Source: JANOAR01 sp031411235 (GTDB lineage Bacteria > Verrucomicrobiota > Verrucomicrobiia > Verrucomicrobiales > Verrucomicrobiaceae). Taken from it: 64,000 nt of DNA. Location of the stretch: contig JANOAR010000108.1 of NCBI GenBank assembly GCA_031411235.1, positions 1-64,000 on the forward strand, written 5' to 3'. Position 1 is the first letter of the stretch. The number at the start of each line of letters is the position of its first letter. A program made the position numbers and the translations under genes. Of this stretch, positions 24,494 through 33,042 are shown in pieces. The notes below the pieces were generated by a model. That model saw nothing but the letters and a program-made list of their open reading frames with translations, ran no database searches and was not told the DNA's origin.

Positions 24494-25365
24494 CCGACTT
24501 TCTCTCCAGCGCCGCCATCCCGCTGCACTATGACTACATGCTGAAGGCCATCTGGGTCAGCGGCTTGATCGGCGGCGTGTGTGGATTCCTCTCTTCGTTC
24601 ATCACGTTGAAGGGCTGGTCCTTGATGGGCGATGCCTTGTCTCATGCCGTCGTGCCAGGCGTCACCATCGCCTACTTGCTCGGGTTGCCCTTTGCCCTCG
24701 GTGCCTTTGTCTCGGGGCTGCTCGCAGCGGGAGCGATGGCGTTCTTGAAGGCGAACAGCCGCATCCGCGAGGATGCGGTGATCGGCATTGTCTTCACTTC
24801 ATTCTTCGCTCTGGGGCTGCTGCTGATCTCGCTCTACCCCGCACGGGTGGATTTGCGCACGATCATCTTCGGCAACATCCTCGGCATCTCCTCACCCGAT
24901 GTGTGGCAGATCCTCATTATCAGCGCAGTCACGCTCGTCGTGCTGGGGCTGAAGTGGCGCGACTTGATGCTGTTTTGTTTTGATGCCAATCAAGCCCGCT
25001 CACTGGGTATGCCGGTGGGTTTGCTGCATCTCACGCTGCTGACGCTGCTCTCGGCCACAGCGGTGGCGGCGCTGCAAACGGTGGGCGCGTGCCTCGTCGT
25101 GGCAATGCTGGTGACGCCGGGCGCGACGGCTTATCTGCTCACGGATCGCTTCGGCGTGATGCTTTGGCTTTCGGCGGGCATGGGCGTGGCGACCTCGCTG
25201 GTCGGTGCGTATGCCAGCTACTTTTTTGACGGCGCGACGGGCGGCTGCATCGTCACGTTGCAGACACTGGTATTTCTCGCCGCGTTTGTCTTTGCACCAA
25301 AACATGGCGTGCTGGCTTCGCGGCGACGCGCTGGACGGCCAAGCTCGGAGGGTGTCGCACCATGA
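24490..25365 (+). CDS. mntC: Manganese ABC transporter permease (first of two)
   Basis: A 291-residue integral membrane protein with about eight helices and the ABC-3 permease pattern (SFITLKGWSLMGDALSHAVV, VPGVTIAYLLG). It forms part of the translocation channel with the next gene product. The family often uses a homodimer, but here two paralogous permeases are encoded in tandem, as in the Bacillus mntABCD system. It overlaps both neighbours by four bases. Confidence 0.92.
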   Translation: MTDFLSSAAIPLHYDYMLKAIWVSGLIGGVCGFLSSFITLKGWSLMGDALSHAVVPGVTIAYLLGLPFALGAFVSGLLAAGAMAFLKANSRIREDAVIGIVFTSFFALGLLLISLYPARVDLRTIIFGNILGISSPDVWQILIISAVTLVVLGLKWRDLMLFCFDANQARSLGMPVGLLHLTLLTLLSATAVAALQTVGACLVVAMLVTPGATAYLLTDRFGVMLWLSAGMGVATSLVGAYASYFFDGATGGCIVTLQTLVFLAAFVFAPKHGVLASRRRAGRPSSEGVAP

Positions 25366-26228
25366 GCTTCTTCGAGCCTCTTCACTACGAGTTCATGCGC
25401 GATGCACTGCTGGTCGGCACACTGGTCGCGGCGATGTGCGCGGTGCTCTCTTGCTTCCTTATTTTAAAGGGCTGGTCACTCATGGGCGATGCCATCTCCC
25501 ACGCCGTGCTACCGGGTATCGTGCTGGCCTACATCGCGGGGCTGCCGCTGGCGCTGGGGGCTTTTGTCTCGGGCTTATTTTGCGCGATGGCGACAGGATT
25601 CATCAAGCAGAACAGCCGCATCAAAGAAGACACGGTGATGGGTGTGGTCTTCACGGGCTTGTTTGCGCTGGGGCTCGTGCTCTTCAGCCGCACACCGTCG
25701 GACATGCACCTCGATCACATCTTGTTTGGCAACATCCTCGGCGTCTCACGCGGGCAGATCAGTGAAACACTACTGCTCGGTGGGTTGGTACTCGGTGTGC
25801 TGCTGCTAAAACGGCGCGATCTTTTGTTGATGTGCTTTGATCCCGGGCAGGCGCGTGTGCTCGCCTTGCCAGCCACTTTTCTGCACTACCTGCTGCTCAG
25901 TTTGTTGGCGCTGGCCATCGTTGTTTCGCTGAAGGCGGTGGGCATCATCCTCGTCGTTGCCATGCTCGTCACGCCGGGTTCCATCGCGCATCTATGGACG
26001 GATCGCTTTGATCGAATGCTCGTCATCGCCGTGGCGACGGCAGTGGCTTCGACAGTGCTGGGCATCTTCATCAGCTACCACATCGACGGAGCTACGGGAG
26101 CCTGCATCGTGCTGGTGCAGGCCGCTATTTTTACCTTCTCGCTAGCGTTCGCGCCCAAGCACGGACTTTGGGCACGCCGCCAGCTACGCCTCACCACCCG
26201 CGAACTCCAGACACACCATGCGCCCTAG
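25362..26228 (+). CDS. mntD: Manganese ABC transporter permease (second of two)
   Basis: This 288-residue membrane protein is a clear paralogue of the preceding permease (FLILKGWSLMGDAISHAVLP). Both keep the GWSLMGDA signature. It overlaps the previous gene by four bases and the next gene by 11 bases. A heterodimeric channel with the first permease is the simplest reading. Confidence 0.92.
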   Translation: MSFFEPLHYEFMRDALLVGTLVAAMCAVLSCFLILKGWSLMGDAISHAVLPGIVLAYIAGLPLALGAFVSGLFCAMATGFIKQNSRIKEDTVMGVVFTGLFALGLVLFSRTPSDMHLDHILFGNILGVSRGQISETLLLGGLVLGVLLLKRRDLLLMCFDPGQARVLALPATFLHYLLLSLLALAIVVSLKAVGIILVVAMLVTPGSIAHLWTDRFDRMLVIAVATAVASTVLGIFISYHIDGATGACIVLVQAAIFTFSLAFAPKHGLWARRQLRLTTRELQTHHAP

Positions 26229-27021
26229 CCTTCCCATTCACTTCGCAGCACTGCTCATCACCGTTGTTTTCGCCCATGCAGGCGAGCCCATAGCCAGCGT
26301 CGCTGCCGCCAAGCCTGAGTTGCGCGAAATGAACACCGACCGCCCCGACCAAACGGAGAGTCCCTTCACCGTTGATGCGGGCCATTTCCAAATCGAGGCA
26401 GGTCTCGCAAGTTGGACACGCCATGCGGAAGGCAGCGAAACTTGGACGGCGGGTGGCTTCAACGCCAAGGTCGGCTTGCTCGACAATGCCGACCTGCAAG
26501 TCGTGTGGGATAGCTACATCCAGCATGATGATGGGCTGCGTCGCATCGAGGGCAGCGGCGACCTGACCCTGCGCCTGAAGTACAATCTCTGGGGCAATGA
26601 CGGTGGCAACACGGCTCTCGCGCTCATGCCTTTCGTCACCATGCCTACCGCGCACTCAGGCCTCGGCGTGGCCGATACCGAGGGTGGCTTGATCGTTCCC
26701 CTGAGCCTCACCCTCGCGAAAAATATGTCCCTCGGCCTCATGGCCGAGTGGGACTACGTGAGTCTCGAAGACGGCGGTTATGGCCACGAGATGCTCTTCA
26801 CCGCCACCCTGGGCCGCAGCCTCACCGAGCGCCTCGGAGCCTTTGTAGAACTGGCTGCCACCGTGCCGCTGGATCCCGGTGGCCCCACCGCGTGGCAGGC
26901 CGATGTGGGATTCGGCTATGCCCTCACTGACACACTCGTGCTCGATGCTGGCGGCTTCTTTGGCCTAAATGATGCGGCGGACGACGTGACCTTGTTCGCG
27001 GGTATCTCGTGGAAGTGGTGA
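26218..27021 (+). CDS. Outer-membrane transporter-type protein (MetA-like, PF13557)
   Basis: The 267-residue protein has a signal peptide and the N-terminal block NTDRPDQTESPFTVDAGHFQ typical of the phenol-degradation MetA-like outer-membrane family, followed by alternating strands compatible with a beta-barrel and a C-terminal aromatic (ISWKW). Its start lies inside the end of mntD, so it is probably translated with the importer. A role in passing metal across the outer membrane would fit this position, but there is no direct evidence, and the family has been linked to many substrates. Confidence 0.75.
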   Translation: MRPSLPIHFAALLITVVFAHAGEPIASVAAAKPELREMNTDRPDQTESPFTVDAGHFQIEAGLASWTRHAEGSETWTAGGFNAKVGLLDNADLQVVWDSYIQHDDGLRRIEGSGDLTLRLKYNLWGNDGGNTALALMPFVTMPTAHSGLGVADTEGGLIVPLSLTLAKNMSLGLMAEWDYVSLEDGGYGHEMLFTATLGRSLTERLGAFVELAATVPLDPGGPTAWQADVGFGYALTDTLVLDAGGFFGLNDAADDVTLFAGISWKW

Positions 27022-27050
27022 GCCCCGCGCGACACTGTTCCCCCTACCTC

Positions 27051-28832
27051 TCACACGCGCCCCGCCTTCATCTCATCCATCAGCCACTCGCTGCTGCGCC
27101 AGGCCAGCGCGAGGATCGTGAGCGTGGGATTTTTGTCCGGGTTACTCGGCATCACGCTGCCATCCATGAGGAAGAGATTCTTCACATCCCAGGCCTGGCA
27201 GTACTGGTTCACCACGCTGTTGCTCGCCTTGTCGCCCATCCGTGCGGTGCCCACTTCGTGAATGATTTCGCCTGGGCGCTTGATCGCCGCCGCGCCCTTC
27301 AGCGGCGTGGCCTTGCCACCCATCTCCTCCAGCATCTCGGCAAATGTTTCCTGCATGTGCTCCGCTTGTTTGATCTCGTGGTCGCTCCATTTCCAATGAA
27401 AACGCAGCACTGGGATGCCCCACTGATCCACCACCTGCGGGTCGAGTTCGCAGTAGCAATCGTCATTGGGGATCATCTCACCGCGCCCGCTGAAGCCGAA
27501 GCTCGCGCCGTAGTAGCGCCGCGCTTCGTCCTTCAATTTCTTGCCATAGCTGCTCGGCGAATGCTTATCGAGGCTCGCGAATTCGCCCACCTTGGGCATT
27601 CGTTTGCCGCCCCCCATCTCGATGTGGTAGCCGCGTGCGAAGCCCAGCCGCTTGTGCTCATTCACCAGCCACCACGGGCTATAAACATGCAGTCCACCCG
27701 CACCGTCTTCATTCATCGGCGGTAGGTTTTCCATCATCGGAATATGTGCGCCCAAGTTGCTGCCCACGCTATCCATCAAGTTTTTGCCCACCTGCCCTGA
27801 GCTGTTCGCGAGGCCTGCGGCGTCGCGTGTTTTGGAGTTCAGCAGGATGCGAGCCGTCTCGCCCGTACTCGCGGCCAGGATGACCACGCGGGCCTTCGCT
27901 ACCGCATCGCGGCGCGTCGTCTTGTCGATGTAATGTACGCCCGTCGCACGGCCTTTGCCATCCAGCAGCACCTCGCGCACCATCGCATCGGTGATGATGT
28001 CGAGGTTGCCCGTGGCCAGCGCAGGCGGCAGCAGCACCGTGGTGCTCTGGAAGTTCGCGCGAATGCTGCAACCCCGCACGCAGTCGGTTGCCCAGAAGCA
28101 CGGCGCACGCAGCATCATGTCCTTGCCGAGAATCTCCTGCGCCTTTGCATTCCCAGGGAAAAGCTTCGCGGGCAGCCCCTTCCAGTCCAGCGGCTGACTG
28201 AGCACCGCACGCCGCGCCCCCACCACTGGCACGCCGAGTTTTTTGCCCGCCTTCTTCGCGATCAACTCACCCACACGCGGCTTCGGCGTCGGCAGCAGCA
28301 CACCGGGGCTAGAGTTCGGAGCATTGGCGATGCCCGCGTTCTCGCCATACACACCGATCAACTGCTCCACCTTATCATACCACGGCGCGAGGTCTTCGTA
28401 CTGCATCGGCCAGTCGAAGCCCAAGCCATCCCGCGAGCGCGGCTTGAAGTCCAACTCACCAAAGCGCAGCGAAATACGCCCCCAGTGATTCGTTCGCCCA
28501 CCGAGCATCCGGGGCCGCCACCACCAGAAGTCGCCCTCAGTCCCCGCCTTGTTCGTGTAAGGCTCGCCCGGCACCTGCCAGCCGCCGCCCACCGTTGCAT
28601 CGTAGTGGCCAAAGAAGCGCTCCCGCGTCGCCGCCCCGCGTATCGGAGCCAGCTCTGGCGTGTGAAACATCGGTGTCTCAGTGATCGCATCATAGTTTCT
28701 CCCCGCCTCAATCATCAGCACCTTCACCCCTTCGAAGGCCAGTCGCATCGCCGCCATGCCCCCGCCCGCGCCTGAGCCCACGACAATGACATCATACTGA
28801 GGCTGCGTTTTTCGATCGGTGAGGAGGGGCAT
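27051..28832 (-). CDS. GMC-family FAD-dependent oxidoreductase
   Basis: The 593-residue product starts with MPLLTDRKT and the FAD-binding VIVVGSGAGGGMAAMRL. Later signatures include GGRTNHWG, a substrate region with PGEIIHEVGTARMG and the FAD-C-terminal DGSVMPSNPDKNPTLTI. GMC enzymes oxidise alcohol groups of sugars and similar compounds; the partner gluconate-2-dehydrogenase subunit is not adjacent. The ATG at 28832 is chosen because the FAD motif begins 15 residues in; the frame is open to 28919. It converges on the mnt operon. Confidence 0.9.
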   Translation of the reverse strand: MPLLTDRKTQPQYDVIVVGSGAGGGMAAMRLAFEGVKVLMIEAGRNYDAITETPMFHTPELAPIRGAATRERFFGHYDATVGGGWQVPGEPYTNKAGTEGDFWWWRPRMLGGRTNHWGRISLRFGELDFKPRSRDGLGFDWPMQYEDLAPWYDKVEQLIGVYGENAGIANAPNSSPGVLLPTPKPRVGELIAKKAGKKLGVPVVGARRAVLSQPLDWKGLPAKLFPGNAKAQEILGKDMMLRAPCFWATDCVRGCSIRANFQSTTVLLPPALATGNLDIITDAMVREVLLDGKGRATGVHYIDKTTRRDAVAKARVVILAASTGETARILLNSKTRDAAGLANSSGQVGKNLMDSVGSNLGAHIPMMENLPPMNEDGAGGLHVYSPWWLVNEHKRLGFARGYHIEMGGGKRMPKVGEFASLDKHSPSSYGKKLKDEARRYYGASFGFSGRGEMIPNDDCYCELDPQVVDQWGIPVLRFHWKWSDHEIKQAEHMQETFAEMLEEMGGKATPLKGAAAIKRPGEIIHEVGTARMGDKASNSVVNQYCQAWDVKNLFLMDGSVMPSNPDKNPTLTILALAWRSSEWLMDEMKAGRV

Positions 28833-28950
28833 AATGGGAAATGAGGTGAGGGGTGGATAAATGTCGCGCCAGTGTGCTTGCAACGAACCGACATCGCACG
28901 CTAAAAACAATTGACGCACCCCTCGTGTTTACCAACTAAATAGCACATTC

Positions 28951-29277
28951 ATGTCTGCCTCTGGTTACGCCGTCACCGCCCTCATCCTGTTCGCCCTTAG
29001 CTTGTGGGCGATCATCGCCGGACTAGACCCCAAGCGCTGGCGTCTCTGGTGGCTCGATCTCTTCGGCGTCCTTGATGTCGATTCCACTCGCGAGCAACGC
29101 CGCACACAGGAGGCACAGTTGCGCTTCATGTGTTTCTTCATTGCCCTCATGTTGCTCGCCACCGCCGCGAGTTGTGCCTTCTGGACTGTCGATCTCGTGC
29201 GCGACTCCGCACGCGAGCGAACCCCCACCGAGCGCGAGCTTCAGCACAGCCAGATGCGGGCCGAGCAGCGCAAGTAG
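28951..29277 (+). CDS. Small membrane protein, two helices
   Basis: The 108-residue protein has helix 1 at about residues 5-24 (AVTALILFALSLWAIIAGL), a charged loop with WRLWWLDLFGVLDVD, and helix 2 at about 58-80 (FMCFFIALMLLATAASCAFW) before a charged C-terminal tail. It is codirectional with a glycosyltransferase gene 55 bases downstream. I recognise no family; the coding character comes from the clean helix pattern and intergenic fit. Confidence 0.65.
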   Translation: MSASGYAVTALILFALSLWAIIAGLDPKRWRLWWLDLFGVLDVDSTREQRRTQEAQLRFMCFFIALMLLATAASCAFWTVDLVRDSARERTPTERELQHSQMRAEQRK

Positions 29278-29331
29278 TCCGAACAGGATTGGCTTGCACC
29301 GAGCAACCAACCACGGAACAGAGCACCGCCC

Positions 29332-30609
29332 ATGCCCGCTGCCATCGACCGATTTCAACCCGAAGCCATCACTCAAGAAGAGCCGCTTGATGCTGCCCAG
29401 CTCCCTCAAAAGCTCCTCTATGCCACCAGCGCCGGCATCGGCGGCACAGGCCTGGATAGCACCTCCATGGAGGGCGCACTCGCCTCCCATCGCGCTGGCT
29501 TCCTCCGCCGCGCCATCTGCTACGGCAGCGATCAGCGCGAGATCCCGCAGGGCAAAATCCAGTCCCTGCAATGGCACCCCGTGCGTGCCCTTTCCTACCT
29601 CGGCAGCGAGGACTACTACGCCGCCAAGAAGCGCTACGTCGATCTCATCGCCGCACGCGCCCTGCGCCGAGGCGACTACGATGCCTTCCACGGCTGGTCT
29701 GGCGATAGCTTCCGCACCCTCGTCGAGGCGCGGATCAAAGGCATCCCCAGCGTCCTCGACATCCCCACCTGGCACCGCAACAAAGGCATCCGCAAAAAGG
29801 GCGAGACCCAGAGCGAACGCGAAGAGCGCCTCACCGAGCGCACCTGGCGCGACTGGCGCATGGCCCTCCCCATCGACCGCCCCCGAATGCTCGCCGAGTA
29901 TGAGTTGGCCGACGTCATCCTCATGGCCTCGCAGAAAGCCACCGAGACCTTCCTCGCCGCTGGTGTGCCCGAGAAAAAACTCTGCTACGTCGCCCGTGGC
30001 GTTGATCCCCAGCGCTACTCACCCGGCACCCCACCCGAGAAATTTCGCCTCATCTTTGTCGGTGCCCTCATCAAACGCAAAGGCGTCCACCACCTGCTCG
30101 CAGCGTGGAAAAAATTGAACCTCAAAGACGCCGAACTCATCCTCGTCGGCACCCTGCACGACGACATCAAGCCCTACATGGCCGACCTCGCCACCAGCAG
30201 CGTCCAGCACCTCGGCTTCAGTTCCAGCGTCCAGGATGAACTGCGCCGCAGCACCGCCTTCGTCTTCCCCAGCGAGTGCGAAGGCTTCGCCAAAGTCACC
30301 CTCGAAGCCGCCGCCTGCGCCCTCCCCCTCATCGCCACTGCCGAATCCGGCGACGCCGTCAAAGACCAGCACAACGGCCTCATCATCCCCCCCAACGACA
30401 GCGACGCCCTAGCCGCCGCCATCGAGCATGCCTACCACCACCGCGACACCTTCGCCGAGATGGGAAAACGAGGCCGCGAGCGCGTGCTGAGCTGCTTCAC
30501 CTGGGATCACTACCGCCAGCGCGTGCTACGGGGTTATGCGATGGCGGTTGCTGGCTGGCAAACTTATGAAACGACGGGGTCATCGACGCCAGACCCGAAG
30601 CTAACTTGA
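29332..30609 (+). CDS. GT4-family glycosyltransferase
   Basis: The 425-residue protein resembles GT4 enzymes of GT-B fold: the C-terminal donor domain contains RLIFVGALIKRKGVHHLL, the EX7E motif SECEGFAKVTLEAAAC and the trailing helix typical of the family. The N-terminal acceptor half has YATSAGIGGTGLD. Such enzymes transfer sugars from nucleotide sugars to lipid, protein or polysaccharide acceptors at the cytoplasmic face. There is no neighbouring polysaccharide locus, so the acceptor is unknown. Confidence 0.88.
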   Translation: MPAAIDRFQPEAITQEEPLDAAQLPQKLLYATSAGIGGTGLDSTSMEGALASHRAGFLRRAICYGSDQREIPQGKIQSLQWHPVRALSYLGSEDYYAAKKRYVDLIAARALRRGDYDAFHGWSGDSFRTLVEARIKGIPSVLDIPTWHRNKGIRKKGETQSEREERLTERTWRDWRMALPIDRPRMLAEYELADVILMASQKATETFLAAGVPEKKLCYVARGVDPQRYSPGTPPEKFRLIFVGALIKRKGVHHLLAAWKKLNLKDAELILVGTLHDDIKPYMADLATSSVQHLGFSSSVQDELRRSTAFVFPSECEGFAKVTLEAAACALPLIATAESGDAVKDQHNGLIIPPNDSDALAAAIEHAYHHRDTFAEMGKRGRERVLSCFTWDHYRQRVLRGYAMAVAGWQTYETTGSSTPDPKLT

Positions 30610-30612
30610 GGC

Positions 30613-31170
30613 TTAGCCATTTCCATTGCTCTCGATAAACTGATTGGGATGGCTCTTCACGAAGGTTCCACGGTAACGCTCCAATTCCTCGTCCGGCGAG
30701 TTTAACAGCGTATAAAAGGCCACGTTATGCCTATCGAGTTCCTGGACTTGAACTGAGCTCCACAAGCCTATGATCTGCATTCGTGCCGTCGCTGATGTGG
30801 GATAGTCTGCTCCGAGCATGCCAGCGGCCCTCGCCAGGATCTTGGCGTAGTTTGCCGCACCGATCATTTGGAAACCTTCAATAGCCCATGGCACTAGGTT
30901 CCCGGTGGAGTTCACAAATAGTTGGAGGAAACCCCCATTGCGGATCTCCTTTTGGCACCAGTCCAGTGCAATCAGTCCGCGCTGACCTTCACTGAGTTCG
31001 TCAAGAAAGCCCACCATTTTCTTGGATGGGCTGAGCGGCAAATCGTACCAGATCGGTTCTATTGCATCCCAAGCAACTTGGGAAAGATCGTCGTTCTGGA
31101 GTATCGCGGGACTTGCGGAGTATCTCATGCCAGGCTTCGTTTTTTTTGCTAACAGTTGAATCAGCGACAT
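30613..31170 (-). CDS. DMP19/DUF4375 family protein
   Basis: The 185-residue protein carries the family pattern with LDWCQKEIRNGGFLQLFVNSTG, the conserved IRNGGFLQ block, and an alpha-helical C-terminus. The domain is small, soluble and found in many bacteria; the name comes from a DNA-mimic protein of Neisseria, but DNA mimicry here is not supported by the sequence. It converges with the glycosyltransferase gene with three bases between the stops. Confidence 0.75.
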   Translation of the reverse strand: MSLIQLLAKKTKPGMRYSASPAILQNDDLSQVAWDAIEPIWYDLPLSPSKKMVGFLDELSEGQRGLIALDWCQKEIRNGGFLQLFVNSTGNLVPWAIEGFQMIGAANYAKILARAAGMLGADYPTSATARMQIIGLWSSVQVQELDRHNVAFYTLLNSPDEELERYRGTFVKSHPNQFIESNGNG

Positions 31171-31332
31171 GTGGAATGTCGAATAGCACTCACGGAGCGC
31201 GGTAAACCGCCAGACTTATCGCCTATCACTCGCCAAGCCCAGCAAAGCGATAGGCTTGCAGAGTTAGTGTGATTACCGGTTGGAGTTAGCATCGAGCTGA
31301 GTTGTTGGCGGCGCTATCTTTTCGCGGCCTGC
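31171..31332. other. Short intergenic gap, nothing recognised
   Basis: The segment includes a weak 7-bp inverted pair GCCTATC/GATAGGC about 20 bases apart, but it has no T-run or conserved context. I see no gene. Confidence 0.4.
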
Positions 31333-32421
31333 TCACACCACGGGCTCGCCGATGGTGATGGTGCGGGGGGCGGTGGTTCGGGTGCCGGAGCTATTGCTTA
31401 CCTCGGTGATGATTTTTATCACCTGGCCTTTGATGAAGGGGCCGAGGGCGTTGCCGCTGAGGTCGAGGGGGGCGCTGTGGGTGAAGGTGGTGTCCACCCC
31501 GACGACCTGCCATTTGACGGCCTTGGTCGTTGCGTGGTCGCCGCCGCCGGGGAGGTAGGCCACCAGGACTTGCAGGCCGGCGTCGCCGCCTTGCTGGATG
31601 GTGTCGATCTCCACGGTGTCCGGCGCGGGCGTGCCGGGCTCGGTGGTGATGCCAGTGAGCGCGTCCGCCAGGTCGCTGCCGGGATCGGCGGTGGCTTTCA
31701 CCACTTTGTACCACTTCTTGCAAAGCTGGTCGGCGGCGCGGTCATGGCTGCGCAGGGCGGCGCGGGATTGGTTGAGCAGGCCTTCCTTGTCCTTCATCGT
31801 CTTCACCACAGCGGTGTAGCCATCCAGCAAGGCGGTGGCCAGCGCGGTGGTATAGATCACGCCGCCCAGGGGGCGGGTGATGGGCGGCTGCGGCGGCGAC
31901 AGGGCGGCCAGCGCGGCATTGGCACGCGCCCAGACGGGGAGCAGGTCGCGCAGGCGCTTCAGGATGGTGCTCTCAGTTCGCGGGTTGGTGGCATAGACGT
32001 CGTCCAGGTCGCGCATCAGCGCCGTGTTTTCATCCAGATGGCCCTCTATAATGGCGGGGATCTTGGTGCCGAGTATTTTCATGTGCACCAGCGCATCCTG
32101 GCCGCTGCGATAGGCGGCATCAAAGGTGTCCTGCGCCTGGGTGCGGGCCTGCACCAGCGGCTCGAAGCCGTTGATGAGCGCGGTCAATTGCGCCGCGCCC
32201 TGTGAGCCGATGGTGAGTGTCGGCACGAGCTGCGTCCAGACCGGCAGGGTTTCTTGAGCGCGTCGTTTGGTGATTTCCCAGTATTCCATGGCGGTGTTGA
32301 GAGCTAAAGGTTGTGCGGGGGTTAAAAGTGGCGGCGCTGCTGCGCCTGCGGAGTCATAGGTGGACCCGTTATCGTAAAAAGTAAGGCCATCATCATAACG
32401 GGCTCCAGCGGGGTTCGGCAT
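31333..32421 (-). CDS. Hypothetical protein, four-helix-like, upstream of inverted repeats
   Basis: The 362-residue protein begins MPNPAGARYDDGLTFYDNG and has a long helical middle (residues ~50-240, many Ala, Gln, Arg) and a beta-rich end (VEIDTIQQGGDAGLQV, TITIGEPVV) resembling a fibronectin- or immunoglobulin-like tail. The RYDDGLTF opening recalls hypothetical proteins of verrucomicrobia that I cannot name. No signal peptide, membrane helix or catalytic motif is visible. Two opposed arrays of 21-bp repeats lie 90-300 bp upstream of its start. Confidence 0.7.
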   Translation of the reverse strand: MPNPAGARYDDGLTFYDNGSTYDSAGAAAPPLLTPAQPLALNTAMEYWEITKRRAQETLPVWTQLVPTLTIGSQGAAQLTALINGFEPLVQARTQAQDTFDAAYRSGQDALVHMKILGTKIPAIIEGHLDENTALMRDLDDVYATNPRTESTILKRLRDLLPVWARANAALAALSPPQPPITRPLGGVIYTTALATALLDGYTAVVKTMKDKEGLLNQSRAALRSHDRAADQLCKKWYKVVKATADPGSDLADALTGITTEPGTPAPDTVEIDTIQQGGDAGLQVLVAYLPGGGDHATTKAVKWQVVGVDTTFTHSAPLDLSGNALGPFIKGQVIKIITEVSNSSGTRTTAPRTITIGEPVV

Positions 32422-32511
32422 TATGATGGCTATTTGAAGAACGGTGCCACCGGATGGCGCTCATCAAACGGCTTGATGTGGGTCTGCGGTGGCTGCATTG
32501 GATAATGTTAT

Positions 32512-32616
32512 CGGCTTTATGAATGTCTGCAACGGCTTTTTGATTCGATGCAGCGGCTTTTTGATTCGATGCAGCGGCTTTTTTCTTGAATGTGTCGGCT
32601 TTTTTCATGGCTGCTA
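32512..32616 (-). repeat. 21-bp tandem repeat array, five units, minus orientation
   Basis: Five consecutive 21-bp units occupy 32512-32532, 32533-32553, 32554-32574, 32575-32595 and 32596-32616. Read on the minus strand each ends in AAAAGCCG or similar and starts with a variable part; two central units are identical. A minus-strand frame reads as heptads such as KAAASNQ, but translation is not supported by a start or family. Confidence 0.85.
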
Positions 32617-32635
32617 TCATAACATAGTGGGATAA

Positions 32636-32719
32636 AGCCGATGCAGAATATGGGGAAGCCGATGAATTACTATAGGAAGCTGTTTCGGTATTGGTAAAAG
32701 CGATTGTATCAGAAAAAAA
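32636..32719 (+). repeat. 21-bp repeat array in opposite orientation, four units
   Basis: Units at 32636-32656, 32657-32677, 32678-32698 and 32699-32719 share the same 21-bp spacing, beginning AGCCGATG, AGCCGATG, AGCTGTTT and AGCGATTG with A-rich ends. Orientation is opposite to the neighbouring array, with 19 bases between. The match is weaker than in the first array but the period is exact. Confidence 0.6.
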
Positions 32720-33042
32720 TGCCGTGGCATGAAGCACACAGGGTAAAAATCGAGCGCTGGGTGGGTGCCGTTGGTGCCCAGGCTTCAGCCGCTTCAGTCG
32801 GGGGGCGGCATGTAGATGCCAATGCCGGTGCGGATGCAGCACTGCGCTTGCCCTCCGCACTGCAAATCCGCTAACCTCCCCGCCATGCACAAATTTTGCC
32901 GCAGCCCCGTCCGCGCACGCACCCCAGCAAAATAACTCTGTGAAAACGAAGCCTGCGAGCACCTCTACCAAAGCGCCAGCCAAGGGAAGACGAAGATGAC
33001 AAAAGCGTGCATGGATCGGGGTGTTTGCGCTAGCGTTTGAAG
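32720..33042. other. Intergenic stretch before recD2, no gene
   Basis: The region carries a GC-rich stretch and no open frame I trust. It may hold the recD2 promoter; the ATG at 33043 follows a TTTGAAGACC stretch without a strong ribosome site. Confidence 0.4.
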
